This document shows positions 43,950-53,076 of a DNA stretch of 57,898 nucleotides, piece after piece (position 1 is the first letter of the stretch; each line of letters begins with the position of its first letter). The notes below the pieces were generated by a model. The model had not been told where the DNA came from and did no database searches. It saw only the letters and a program-made list of their open reading frames with translations. A program made the translations under genes and the position numbers. The stretch is from JAYZQT01 sp964412235 (GTDB lineage: Bacteria; Pseudomonadota; Alphaproteobacteria; MPNO01; UBA830), in assembly GCA_964412235.1 (NCBI GenBank), contig CAYPNT010000008.1, forward strand, positions 1 to 57,898, written 5' to 3'.

Positions 43950-45674
43950 TTATTGTTCATCTAAAATAGTTTGAGCCACCTTTTCTGCTACCATTATGGT
44001 CGGTAGATTTGTGTTGGCGCTTGGTACGGCCGGCATAATTGACGCGTCCGCTACTCGTACCCCTTCGACGCCATATACCTTTGCTGAGGGATTTGTAACA
44101 GCGCCGGGATCGTCTGGCGCACCCATACGGTTCGTGCACGATGCATGATAATGACCAAAAACCGTTTGGGAAATCCACTCCGTCAATGCACCACCGTCTG
44201 TCGTAAGATCCTGTATGGATGGCCCGTCCGCCATCATTTTTTTTATAATTGCCCGGCGCGCTGCTCCCGAAACATCCATGACTAAGCCACCAATCCAAGT
44301 CTTCAGAGCGTTGGATCTATTATAAATAGCGTACTGTCTGGCTCTATCGCTATAGCTGATCGGAAAAACATCTGTGACATATTTTTGGAGCGAACTTTTC
44401 CCCTGCAGTTCTGTCAATTTTCGTACACCGATCTTTAGGCGTTCCATGTCCCGTGAATCGGAACACATGTTAAAATCTACCATCGGTTCCGCCGAGTGAT
44501 TGTCTGGGTTTAGGCGAATCTCACCGGTCGAGTATGACTTGTTTACCCACATCATCAGTACTCCCAGTCTTTCGCCGATGGCGTGCCAAAATGATTTGTT
44601 CATCGGGATCATGTACATGTCACCCGAGGGGCATCCCTCAAAACCCGAAGACCAGCGAAGACCAGCATACATAGGAGGGCGTAAATTGGGCGGAAGGCGG
44701 CCACTTCGTTTCGTGTAACAGCCGAAGTTCACCCCGGGGTGTTCCATAAGGTGTTTGCCAACACCCTGCCTATCAGCAACAACTTCGATATTCTGGTCTA
44801 TAAGTTCCGACGCTGGTCCCACACCAGAGCGCAGGAGCAAGGCAGGTGAATGCAGGGCGCCACAGCTAATTATTAACTCATTTGCGTCCACATCAAGGGT
44901 CTCACGGGCATTGTATATTCGTAAGCCTGTGGCCTTTTTACCCGAAAACAAAATCTTTTCGGCGCGGTAATTAGCGATAATGTGAAGATTTTGGCGACGC
45001 CTTACTTCCGAAGACAGGTAAGTGTTGGCCGTAGATTCTCTCCTACCAAGGGCATTTGCCACGGCTATAGGAAAATATCCGTCCTCGAAAACACCATTTT
45101 TATCTTCTATGTTTCGCCACCCCATGGCCGTGGCTGCTTCCATAAAGCCCCGTGTGAGGCCTGGCCATAATTCTTCGGGAACTCGCTTGAGAAGAAGGGG
45201 GCCGTCTTTACCATGAAGTGGTCCGTCGAAATCCAAGTCTGTTTCGATCTTGCGGAAATATGTTAGGACGTTTTCCCAGTTCCAGCCTGTTGCGCCCTGT
45301 GCTTCCCAGTCGTTATAATCGCTCGGGAGCCCCCTTATCGAAATCATCCCATTAACGGATGAGCCTCCCCCAATGACACGTCCTTGAGCGTATCGGATTA
45401 TCTTCCGTTTGTCTGGAGCGTTGGAGGGCCTGGGAGAAAAGTACGCATTTTGGTTCCAGGTGTATCTGGGATTGCTATGAGCCGTGCCAGGAAAGAGATC
45501 TCGAATTTCTTGAGGTTCTTCGTCAACAGTAAAATCTGGTCCGGCCTCCACTAGCAAGACGTCATTTTTAGGATTTTCTGACAATCTACTTGCAACCACA
45601 CAGCCCGCTGACCCGCCACCGACTATTATGTATGTATATTTTTTGTGTTCTATCAAGGGCAAAGCATTCTCCAA
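43950..45674 (-). CDS. GMC family FAD oxidoreductase
   Basis: The 574-residue protein has the N-terminal FAD fold (Y-I-I-V-G-G-G-S-A-G-C-V-V-A-S-R-L), the GMC signature G-G-G-S-S-V-N-G-M-I-S-I-R-G, the second signature G-A-L-H-S-P-A-L-L-L-R-S-G-V-G, and the C-terminal active-site His region F-G-H-Y-H-A-S-C-T-N-R-M-G. It oxidises alcohols such as choline, polyethylene glycol-type or aryl alcohols. It is a single gene followed by the alcohol dehydrogenase in the same direction. Substrate not determined by sequence. Confidence 0.9.
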   Translation of the reverse strand: MENALPLIEHKKYTYIIVGGGSAGCVVASRLSENPKNDVLLVEAGPDFTVDEEPQEIRDLFPGTAHSNPRYTWNQNAYFSPRPSNAPDKRKIIRYAQGRVIGGGSSVNGMISIRGLPSDYNDWEAQGATGWNWENVLTYFRKIETDLDFDGPLHGKDGPLLLKRVPEELWPGLTRGFMEAATAMGWRNIEDKNGVFEDGYFPIAVANALGRRESTANTYLSSEVRRRQNLHIIANYRAEKILFSGKKATGLRIYNARETLDVDANELIISCGALHSPALLLRSGVGPASELIDQNIEVVADRQGVGKHLMEHPGVNFGCYTKRSGRLPPNLRPPMYAGLRWSSGFEGCPSGDMYMIPMNKSFWHAIGERLGVLMMWVNKSYSTGEIRLNPDNHSAEPMVDFNMCSDSRDMERLKIGVRKLTELQGKSSLQKYVTDVFPISYSDRARQYAIYNRSNALKTWIGGLVMDVSGAARRAIIKKMMADGPSIQDLTTDGGALTEWISQTVFGHYHASCTNRMGAPDDPGAVTNPSAKVYGVEGVRVADASIMPAVPSANTNLPTIMVAEKVAQTILDEQ

Positions 45675-45880
45675 AAACGAATCTAAATTCGATGTTAGTT
45701 CATCCTTTATAAGAACTATTCTGGTTCAATCCTAGATTGAAGGATGCGACGCCTATGTTCAAATTGGATGTTGGGATAAACTATTTGATAGTGTTGGACC
45801 GGAACAGTCGAGAAGGGAGCTAGGTTACTAGGCCTCTCTTTTTAACCAGAGTTTAAGAGCCTTTAACCAGGCATCGTCCT

Positions 45881-46849
45881 TCAGGTGGTTGGTGAACCTT
45901 GAGAATTAAAGACTTTTCTTATGCCGGTGCTAATTAAAATTAAAGCAGACTTAATTCCAAGACGTGTAAGCAACCCGATGGATAGCGGGACAAGGATTAT
46001 TAACCACAATACTCCCGGATAGTGTTTCCGGAAGTATCGGAAAAAACCTCTGGCTTTCTGCCATTGTACCCAAACTCGATTCACCCGACTGCTGCTAGCG
46101 TGGTGGATTGCCTCAGCATTCGGAACAAAAAAGACCGGTACTCTTTCGCGGTGTAGTCGCATACAAAAGTCAAGGTCCTCCACATGCAAAAAATAACCTT
46201 CGTCAAGTCCATCAAATTTTCTATATGTTTCTGTCGGCAGCATCATGCATGCACCAGTGACAGCTTCAACGCGCTCGGTCTGTTTGGCAGGTATAAGGTG
46301 TTGGTTGAGGTCAAATTTTCCAAACAAACGTGGGGCGACATCTGCAAGATGAATAGCGGTAACCAGGGCTGTTATCGGTGTAAGCAGGGACCGCTTGGAT
46401 CCCCGCTGTGGTCGGCCATCTGGATCGCAGACCCGCCCACCGAATAACCAGTGCCCCTCCCTTGACGAGGCCTCTGCAAGGAGACAGGCAACGGCCATTT
46501 GCGCTAGACAGCAATCGGGATTTAGCAGCAACAAATAACGGCCCTTTGCGACGTTTGATCCAATATTGCACCCACGGGCAAACCCTACGTTACCGTGGCC
46601 GGAAATAATCCGTAGTTTTGGGTTTTTTTCAGAAAAGCGGAAAAGTTCCGTGGTAACGTTATGCTCATTGCCGTTGTCAACAAGTATTAACTCCTTAACT
46701 CCTGCTTGGTTAGGGTCAAGTGCCGCGTTGATTGCGTCAAATAAAATTGGTCCCGTCCGATATGAAACCATTACAATACTTACTTCCTCACTTGTCGTTC
46801 CATTCGAGGAAGTAAGGGCCCCATTGGAGGCTGGTTTCGCGGTCTTCAA
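45881..46849 (-). CDS. GT2 family glycosyltransferase (rhamnosyltransferase-like)
   Basis: The 322-residue protein has a GT-A domain: V-S-I-V-M-V-S-Y-R-T opening, L-I-L-V-D-N-G-N, N-V-G-F-A-R-G-C-N with L-L-L-N-P-D metal motif, and H-V-E-D-L-D-F-C-M-R-L. The C-terminal part has a basic segment and one hydrophobic stretch (LWLIILVPLSIGLL) that may anchor it. It adds a sugar to a lipid-linked polysaccharide at the cytoplasmic face. It marks the start of the polysaccharide locus, divergent from the rfb operon. Its donor may be the dTDP-L-rhamnose made next door. Confidence 0.87.
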   Translation of the reverse strand: MKTAKPASNGALTSSNGTTSEEVSIVMVSYRTGPILFDAINAALDPNQAGVKELILVDNGNEHNVTTELFRFSEKNPKLRIISGHGNVGFARGCNIGSNVAKGRYLLLLNPDCCLAQMAVACLLAEASSREGHWLFGGRVCDPDGRPQRGSKRSLLTPITALVTAIHLADVAPRLFGKFDLNQHLIPAKQTERVEAVTGACMMLPTETYRKFDGLDEGYFLHVEDLDFCMRLHRERVPVFFVPNAEAIHHASSSRVNRVWVQWQKARGFFRYFRKHYPGVLWLIILVPLSIGLLTRLGIKSALILISTGIRKVFNSQGSPTT

Positions 46850-47132
46850 AATTAAATTTCCCTATAGCCTTGTCATATTTTCGTAGTTTTTGACACTTGG
46901 TTTGAGACTGAAAAGTGTCTTTCCTCTGCTGGTTGGTTCCTCATATTTAATCTCAAAAAGTTTCAACATTAACAGAGCCATTTTACGGTTTAGAGTAGGT
47001 CAACTTATACGAAGACAACATATTGATGCTTAAGCACTATCATGCCGGTGGTTTGATATTCTGCTTCTAGACTTGCACAATTGGGATTTGTTGGTTTATC
47101 TGACCGCATGTTGCCTACAAAAATGTGAATGT

Positions 47133-48209
47133 ATGACGGTATTTGTAACAGGTGGTGCAGGTTTTATTGGCTGCAATTTTATACTCAAATGGTTTAAAGA
47201 AACTAATGAGCCTGTGGTGAACTTAGATAAGCTCTCCAATCCTAACAATATATATAATCTAGATTTTATCCCCAAGAGGCGGAATCACGAATTTATTCAC
47301 GGGGATATATTGGATACCCAGCTAGTTAGTCAATTAATCAAAAGGAATACTCCCCGTGCGATTATCCATTTTGCTGCCGAATCCCATGTTGATAAATCAA
47401 TAGAGGGGCCCTTAGAGTTTTTAGAGAACAACGTTGTAGGGACAGTTCGTCTCCTTGACGTAGTGCGCAGCTATTGGGGGTCGCTCCCCGCGAGTGAAAA
47501 AAAATTGTTTAGGTTCGTCCATATCTCAACTGATGAAGTTTATGGCGCTCTAGAACCTTCTGATCCATCATTTACCGAGCTAAATAGGTATTCGCCTAGC
47601 AGTCCATACAGTGCAAGCAAAGCATCCTCGGACCATTTTGTGCATGCATATAATCACACCTATGGCGTTCCCACCTTAATAACAAACTGCTCAAACAATT
47701 ATGGCCCACTTCAATATCCCGAAAAACTAATTCCGCTCGTAATTATGAACGCCTTAAAGAATAAGGAGCTTCCTATTTATGGTGATGGAAAACAAATTCG
47801 GGATTGGCTTCATGTGACCGATCACTGCAATGCTGTTAGGTATATCCTAGACCAAGGTGCCGTGGGGCAGTCGTATAATATTGGTGCTTCGAGTGAACTC
47901 TCAAATATCGAACTAGTGCACATGGTGTGTTCGTTTCTTGATAAGAAAAAACCGCGCGCTGACAAACAATCATATTCCGCACTGATTAAACATGTTGAAG
48001 ATCGGCCAGGACATGATCGCAGGTATGCCATTGATTACACAAAGTTGGAGAAAAGTCTGACTTGGAAGCCTTCCGTGGAACTTAAATCCGGCATTGAAAA
48101 AACGGTGGATTGGTATTTATGCAATGAGGATTGGATCCAAAATATAACAGGGGCTAACAACGAAGTAGGAAGAGCCAACACCCATGACAATATTACTTTT
48201 AGGGGCTAA
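47133..48209 (+). CDS. rfbB: dTDP-glucose 4,6-dehydratase
   Basis: The 358-residue short-chain dehydrogenase fold protein has the Rossmann motif V-T-G-G-A-G-F-I-G, T-D-E-V-Y-G-A, Y-S-A-S-K-A (Tyr-x3-Lys), and R-D-W-L-H-V-x-D-H. It converts dTDP-glucose to dTDP-4-keto-6-deoxyglucose, the second step toward dTDP-L-rhamnose. The start at 47133 is taken because it begins the Rossmann strand; an upstream start at 47073 is weaker. Its end overlaps rfbD by 26 bases. First gene of rfbBDAC. Confidence 0.93.
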   Translation: MTVFVTGGAGFIGCNFILKWFKETNEPVVNLDKLSNPNNIYNLDFIPKRRNHEFIHGDILDTQLVSQLIKRNTPRAIIHFAAESHVDKSIEGPLEFLENNVVGTVRLLDVVRSYWGSLPASEKKLFRFVHISTDEVYGALEPSDPSFTELNRYSPSSPYSASKASSDHFVHAYNHTYGVPTLITNCSNNYGPLQYPEKLIPLVIMNALKNKELPIYGDGKQIRDWLHVTDHCNAVRYILDQGAVGQSYNIGASSELSNIELVHMVCSFLDKKKPRADKQSYSALIKHVEDRPGHDRRYAIDYTKLEKSLTWKPSVELKSGIEKTVDWYLCNEDWIQNITGANNEVGRANTHDNITFRG

Positions 48210-49098
48210 CGGTCAGGTTGGATCTTCGGTGCGTTCCCGGTTGGGCACCTTAGGTAACGTTATCGAGACAAACCGGGACAATCTTGACCTCTCAAATCAT
48301 AGTCTCCTGCTAACAAAATTAAAAACTTATAAGCCTCAGATTGTCGTAAATGCCGCTGCTTATACGGCTGTTAATAAGGCAGAAGAAGAGCAAGAGGAGG
48401 CGTTTTCAGTAAACGTTGCCGCTGTTCAATGTATTGCTGAGTGGGCTAAAGAGAACCAAGCCTTGCTCATACATTACTCCTCAGATTACGTTTTTGATGG
48501 AAAAAAACCAAAGCCCTATCTTGAGACGGACCAGGCCAACCCTTTGTCGGTGTATGGAAAAAGTAAAATGGCTGGGGAGCATGCAATAGCCTCAAGTGGA
48601 TGCGTCCATTTAATTTATAGAACCAGTTGGGTCTACAGCAACAATGGGCGCAACTTTGCGGAAAATATTTTGCGCCTAGCGCGACAACAAAACACTTTAA
48701 AGATTATTGGCGACGTGAGCGGTAGTCCCACCCACGCCGATTTGATTGCAGATGTAACGATTTATTGTTTGCGATTTTATCTTAATTCGCCGAAAGATGA
48801 GAGAGCGAAGCTCTCTGGCGTTTACCATCTTACTGCAGGGGGCTCCACCTCGTGGTATGGTTTTGCCATGTATTTGGTTGCGGGAGCTATTAGAGGTGGC
48901 GTAACGTTGGCGTGTGCAGAAGAGTCGATTACTTCGGTTTTAAGTTCCCAATATAACGGAGGGGCTGCGAGACCTTTAAATTCAATTCTTTCTTGCGAAA
49001 AAATCAAACAGACATTTGGTGTTAACTTGCCAGTGTGGGAGGTATACGCTGATAAATTTCTTAAAGACTGGATTGCGGGACCGGTGAATGCAGCGTAA
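48184..49098 (+). CDS. rfbD: dTDP-4-dehydrorhamnose reductase
   Basis: The 304-residue protein has G-A-N-G-Q-V-G in the cofactor loop, V-V-N-A-A-A-Y-T-A-V near residue 58, S-S-D-Y-V-F-D-G, and Y-G-K-S-K. It reduces dTDP-4-keto-rhamnose to dTDP-L-rhamnose with NAD(P)H, the last step of the pathway. Its start lies inside the end of rfbB and its end overlaps rfbA by 11 bases, so the operon is tightly coupled. Confidence 0.93.
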   Translation: MTILLLGANGQVGSSVRSRLGTLGNVIETNRDNLDLSNHSLLLTKLKTYKPQIVVNAAAYTAVNKAEEEQEEAFSVNVAAVQCIAEWAKENQALLIHYSSDYVFDGKKPKPYLETDQANPLSVYGKSKMAGEHAIASSGCVHLIYRTSWVYSNNGRNFAENILRLARQQNTLKIIGDVSGSPTHADLIADVTIYCLRFYLNSPKDERAKLSGVYHLTAGGSTSWYGFAMYLVAGAIRGGVTLACAEESITSVLSSQYNGGAARPLNSILSCEKIKQTFGVNLPVWEVYADKFLKDWIAGPVNAA

Positions 49099-49966
49099 AG
49101 GAATTATTTTGGCGGGGGGGTCAGGTACACGACTTCACCCAGTTACAAAGGCAGTCTCTAAGCAACTTTTGCCAGTCTATGACAAACCACTAGTTTATTA
49201 CCCGCTATCCAGTTTGATGTTATCGGGTATCAGGGACATTTTGATTATTACGACCCCCCAGGATTTGCAGTTGTTTCAGAAACTTTTGGGCGATGGGAGT
49301 GGTTGGGGTATAAATATACAATATGCTGTGCAGGCTAGTCCAAATGGTATTGCTGAGGCTTTGATAATCGCAAAATCTTTCATTGGTAATAGCAACGTAG
49401 CTCTAATATTGGGCGATAATATCTTTTATGGCCATAATTTTTCAAAAGTACTTGCATCAGCAAGCGGTCGAAATGAAGGGGCAACGATATTTGCCTATCA
49501 CGTCAATGATCCAGAAAGGTATGGCGTCGTCGCATTTGATGCTCAAAAAAAAGTGACCGGTATAGAAGAGAAACCGAACACGCCCCAGTCTAATTACGCC
49601 GTCACTGGATTATATTTTTACGATAACGATAGCGTAAAATATGCGGAAGCAATAAAGCCAAGTTCACGGGGTGAGCTTGAAATCACCGATTTGAACAATT
49701 GTTACCTTAATAACAACCTATTATATGTGGAGGTTTTGGGCAGGGGCTTCGCGTGGTTTGATGCGGGAACCCACAAGTCAATGTTAGAAGCAAGCCAGTT
49801 TATTGCTGGCATAGAAGCGCGCGGCGGACAAAAGATTTGTTGTCCCGAAGAAATTGCCTATGGCCAGAAATGGATAGACGCGTCCACCTTTGAGGAGCAT
49901 GCGAACCGACTGAGCAAAAGCCCTTACGGTGAATATTTGTTAAGTCTCGTTAAAGATATAGTCTAA
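49088..49966 (+). CDS. rfbA: Glucose-1-phosphate thymidylyltransferase
   Basis: The 292-residue nucleotidyltransferase has G-I-I-L-A-G-G-S-G-T-R-L-H-P-V-T, V-S-K-Q-L-L-P-V-Y-D-K-P, L-G-D-N-I-F-Y-G, and G-L-Y-F-Y-D with R-G-E-L-E-I-T-D-L-N. It activates glucose-1-phosphate with dTTP, the first step of dTDP-rhamnose synthesis. Length is normal for RmlA. It overlaps the end of rfbD and is one base from rfbC. Confidence 0.94.
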   Translation: MQRKGIILAGGSGTRLHPVTKAVSKQLLPVYDKPLVYYPLSSLMLSGIRDILIITTPQDLQLFQKLLGDGSGWGINIQYAVQASPNGIAEALIIAKSFIGNSNVALILGDNIFYGHNFSKVLASASGRNEGATIFAYHVNDPERYGVVAFDAQKKVTGIEEKPNTPQSNYAVTGLYFYDNDSVKYAEAIKPSSRGELEITDLNNCYLNNNLLYVEVLGRGFAWFDAGTHKSMLEASQFIAGIEARGGQKICCPEEIAYGQKWIDASTFEEHANRLSKSPYGEYLLSLVKDIV

Positions 49967-49967
49967 A

Positions 49968-50519
49968 ATGAAAGTAACCCCTCTAGAACTGCCTGACGTC
50001 TTGTTAATTGAACCGACGGTGTTTTCAGACGATAGAGGTCTCTTTTTTGAGAGTTTTAACAAGAGCAGTTTTCAGAAACATTTATCCGATCCTCTTGAAT
50101 TTGTGCAAGATAACCAATCGGGTTCCGCAAAAGGTGTGCTTCGAGGACTGCATTACCAGTTTCCCAGGCCACAAGGAAAGCTTGTACGGGTAATATTTGG
50201 AGAAATTTTCGATGTTGCTGTGGACATTCGTCCTCGGTCACCAACTTGTGGACACTGGGTTTCGCAGATCATTTCCGCTGAAAATAGAAAACAGCTTTGG
50301 ATACCAGAGGGATTTGCTCATGGCTTTTACGTGCGGAGTGATTGGGCCGATGTTTTATACAAAACAACGGATTATTATAACCCTTCTAACGAGAAGGGTA
50401 TTATTTGGAATGATGAAAATCTTGCGATCCGTTGGCCGCTAACAAACCCTCCAATCCTGTCCGATAAGGACACTATCTTGCCATCATTTGATGCGGTTAA
50501 ACATTATGGTGTTTTATAG
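49968..50519 (+). CDS. rfbC: dTDP-4-dehydrorhamnose 3,5-epimerase
   Basis: The 183-residue cupin-fold protein has L-I-E-P-T-V-F-S-D-D-R-G-F-F-E-S-F-type opening, V-L-R-G-L-H-Y-Q with the catalytic His, V-D-I-R, and P-E-G-F-A-H-G-F-Y. It inverts C3 and C5 of dTDP-4-keto-6-deoxyglucose. Fourth gene of the rfbBDAC operon; the sequence turns AT-rich after its stop. No classic terminator with a long T-run was identified there. Confidence 0.93.
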   Translation: MKVTPLELPDVLLIEPTVFSDDRGLFFESFNKSSFQKHLSDPLEFVQDNQSGSAKGVLRGLHYQFPRPQGKLVRVIFGEIFDVAVDIRPRSPTCGHWVSQIISAENRKQLWIPEGFAHGFYVRSDWADVLYKTTDYYNPSNEKGIIWNDENLAIRWPLTNPPILSDKDTILPSFDAVKHYGVL

Positions 50520-50673
50520 CAAAAAGATTATGGGGTTTTGTTAATATTTATGCGAAAAAGAAGCCAGTTTTATGAAAACTTTATGCAAAAGTTAGTGTTT
50601 CAACTAATTTAAAAAATTGACGTTATACGGTAAACTGTTGTGCTGGCAGTTTGCGTCTCGTTTTTAGGAAAAA

Positions 50674-51600
50674 ATGCCTAAATCATTAACTATAATCACG
50701 CCGACATATAATGAAGAAGCAAATATTCTTGCTTTGATTCAGGCGGTAAGGGAGGAAATGAAGAACGTCGATGTGTCATATATCCATCTTATTATCGACA
50801 ATGCTTCTAAGGATGCTACCGTCGATATAGTTGAAAATGAGATCCATAATGATAACAACGTTGCTTTAATTGTTAATACTAGAAACTTTGGGCATGTACG
50901 GTCGCCCTATTACGCTCTAATTAATTGCCAAACGGATGGTGCAATAATTATCGCCGCTGACTTCGAAGACCCGCCAAGCTTGATTCCCAAAATACTGAAT
51001 GAATGGAGCCAGGGTGTTAAGCTTGTTTGCGCGGTTGCTACTAATACAAGCGGAAGCAAAACATATAACTATTTAAGGAGCACTTACTATAAAATATTAG
51101 ATAAATTGGCAGAAACACCAATCATACCGCAGTTTTCAGGTTATGCCTTATACGATCAAGAGGTGATCTCGCATATCCGGAATATGCATTCATTAGACCC
51201 GTACTTGAGGGGTATCGTATCAAATTTTGGATATGAGTCTGTTACCATCCCCTACACTCGTCCCACACGCACACGCGGTATATCAAAAAACAATGTGCGG
51301 ACGTTGTCAGAGTTGGCTCTTAGCGGTATATTATTTCATACAAACGCCCCGCTGAGGATGTTTATAGGCCTTGGTATTTTAGGGTGTATCACTGTGCTTC
51401 TAGCTTCCTTCTTCTATATTTTTTATAAAATCACCGACTGGGATGTCTCCGTTGGGGCCGAGTTATTTGTCCTCGGGATTTTTTTTATTGGCTTTGTACA
51501 AATATCGGCAATTGGTATTTTAAGCGAATATTTGCGAGCAATTTATAAGAATACCTCTGGGGAGCCACTTGTGATCGAAAAATATAGAAAAAATTACTGA
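50674..51600 (+). CDS. Membrane GT2 glycosyltransferase (polyprenyl-phosphate hexose synthase-like)
   Basis: The 308-residue protein has a GT-A domain with T-I-I-T-P-T-Y-N-E-E-A-N at the start, I-I-D-N-A-S-K-D-A-T, A-D-F-E-D-P-P metal motif, and a C-terminal region with two hydrophobic helices (about residues 230-290), then a G-E-P-L-V-I-E tail. This is the GtrB/ArnC/DPM layout, which charges a polyprenyl phosphate with a sugar for use on the periplasmic side. The decayed membrane glycosyltransferase that follows could have been its partner. Confidence 0.85.
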   Translation: MPKSLTIITPTYNEEANILALIQAVREEMKNVDVSYIHLIIDNASKDATVDIVENEIHNDNNVALIVNTRNFGHVRSPYYALINCQTDGAIIIAADFEDPPSLIPKILNEWSQGVKLVCAVATNTSGSKTYNYLRSTYYKILDKLAETPIIPQFSGYALYDQEVISHIRNMHSLDPYLRGIVSNFGYESVTIPYTRPTRTRGISKNNVRTLSELALSGILFHTNAPLRMFIGLGILGCITVLLASFFYIFYKITDWDVSVGAELFVLGIFFIGFVQISAIGILSEYLRAIYKNTSGEPLVIEKYRKNY

Positions 51601-51619
51601 TCTTTAATAAAATAAAACT

Positions 51620-51927
51620 ATGAATTTCTTTAGCACAGCGTTTTTGTCCTCTGCTAATCACAGACTGTGGGTGTCCCTTCCGGTAATTGTCATCGCAGGG
51701 TTAGACCTCGTAATAATTGACAAATATTTCCCTTAAACGAGGCATGGTGGGAATACTATGCTTGGAGTACCGAAAAACTAACAATTTATGAAGATATTAA
51801 GATCTTCTTCCCGCCACTAAATATTTATGTGATGAAGCTATTTCTATTTATCGGTGGCGGAAACCTGCTGAGTAGCAGGTACCAAGGAGTAATACTTTAT
51901 TTAGGGGTCGTAATTGGTGTTTATTGA
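51620..51927 (+). pseudogene. Decayed membrane glycosyltransferase (GT39/ArnT-like N-terminal remnant)
   Basis: An ATG at 51620 opens a hydrophobic 38-residue frame that stops at TAA 51734. A one-base frame shift continues with F-P-L-N-E-A-W-W-E-Y-Y-A-W-S, then I-Y-E-D-I-K-I-F-F-P-P-L-N-I-Y-V and an R-Y-Q-G-V-I stretch, and ends at TGA 51925. This is the first loop and helices of polytopic glycosyltransferases that use polyprenyl-phosphate sugars. The rest of the gene is missing, so it is non-functional. An assembly slip at the TTTCCC run could explain the shift, but not the loss of the remainder. Confidence 0.6.
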
Positions 51928-52401
51928 TTTATATAGCGAGTAACTGGTAACGCATTTGCTGCTGCCGCAGGTCGCCTGATAAGTGCTTTGCTACAAATGT
52001 TTCCAACGAAAACATATATTGTCAGAGATTATCAACTCTGGCATTGCAGCGGTAAGAACGAAAGTGCGAAGTCCCGGGTAGCGCTTTTGGCTTGTTATGT
52101 AGCCAGCTTTCTCCTTGAAATGGCGTTAGAAGAAAATCATCCCCTAATTATTAGTGAGAGAATCCGCTCGAAACTACAACCGGAATTACGGAATCTGTTT
52201 GCCCTTAATCACGGGAGCCAAGGAAAGAGGCTCTGTTCCAAGTCGGAATTGCTATATTAAGCAATGGTTGCATCGTGCGACTATAAAAAATTTAGATATG
52301 CGCGTAAAAGCTAATTGCTCAAAATACTTTCAGTATTTCTTGAAGGTTGCAATTAAGAATACCAGTGAATCGTTGTTCCAGATTATAGGGATTTAAAGTG
52401 A
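51928..52401 (+). other. Degenerate stretch, possible second gene remnant
   Basis: An open frame from 51988 to 52260 has a hydrophobic segment and then an ordered, helical-looking tail with a basic C-terminus (SERIRSKLQPELRNLF). It lacks a ribosome binding site and no family was recognised. Given the broken gene before it, this is most simply debris of an earlier gene in the locus. AT-rich sequence leads on to the HAD gene. Confidence 0.35.
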
Positions 52402-53031
52402 ATGGAAAGGGTGGTCATATACGACTTGGATGGTACGCTTATAGATTCGGCCTGGATTGTTGCTGATATTCTAAATCACATGAGAAAAGGAGAAAATATT
52501 GCACCATTAACTATTGAAGATGTCCGTTTATTGACCTCGTTAGGGGGCGAAAATATGATAAAAATGGCACTCAATTGCCCCACTAACAAGGTAGGTGAAA
52601 AGTTATGGGAGTTTCGAGAAGCTTACAGGTTAACAACTACAACCGAAGCATTGGTCTTTCCAGGAGTAAAGGCCGTCCTTCACCATCTTAAAACCCATGG
52701 GATTCGCGTGGCACTTTGCACAAATAAACCCGAAAATTTAGCAATTAAAACCTTAAAAGAAACCAAATTGTACGACGTTTTTGACTATGCGGTTTACTAT
52801 AATGAATCTGGGTTTAACAAACCTCACCCAGAACCATTGAATAAGATTGTTGATTATTTTGATTTGCCAAAATCCGATTTTGTTTTCATAGGTGATACAG
52901 AGACAGATTTGCTTGCGGCTCAACGAGCGCACTTGGAGTTTATATTTTTCGATAGTGGATACGATTTGACGGTGAATTCCAGAGAAAATTTGCGTACAAT
53001 TACAAATCACTTAGAATTTTTGAAGAGTTAA
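52402..53031 (+). CDS. HAD superfamily hydrolase, phosphoglycolate phosphatase-like
   Basis: The 209-residue protein has the four HAD motifs: Y-D-L-D-G-T-L (Asp8, Asp10), C-T-N-K-P, the Lys in N-K-P-H-P-E-P, and F-I-G-D-T-E-T-D. It has an alpha-helical cap as in Gph. It is a cytoplasmic phosphatase; in this locus it may act on a sugar phosphate intermediate such as a NeuB-type product 9-phosphate, which is speculation. It converges with rfbH. Confidence 0.85.
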   Translation: MERVVIYDLDGTLIDSAWIVADILNHMRKGENIAPLTIEDVRLLTSLGGENMIKMALNCPTNKVGEKLWEFREAYRLTTTTEALVFPGVKAVLHHLKTHGIRVALCTNKPENLAIKTLKETKLYDVFDYAVYYNESGFNKPHPEPLNKIVDYFDLPKSDFVFIGDTETDLLAAQRAHLEFIFFDSGYDLTVNSRENLRTITNHLEFLKS

Positions 53032-53076
53032 AATAAAATCTATAGGCGCACTCACAAAGGTTTTTTTTACGCTAGT

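Noticed and set aside
3224..45674. SAR202-type Chloroflexi origin because of many LLM paralogs
   Set aside because: HspQ, an outer-membrane barrel with terminal Phe, a Bug-type binding protein, RfbBDAC layout and strong Shine-Dalgarno sites point to a proteobacterium.
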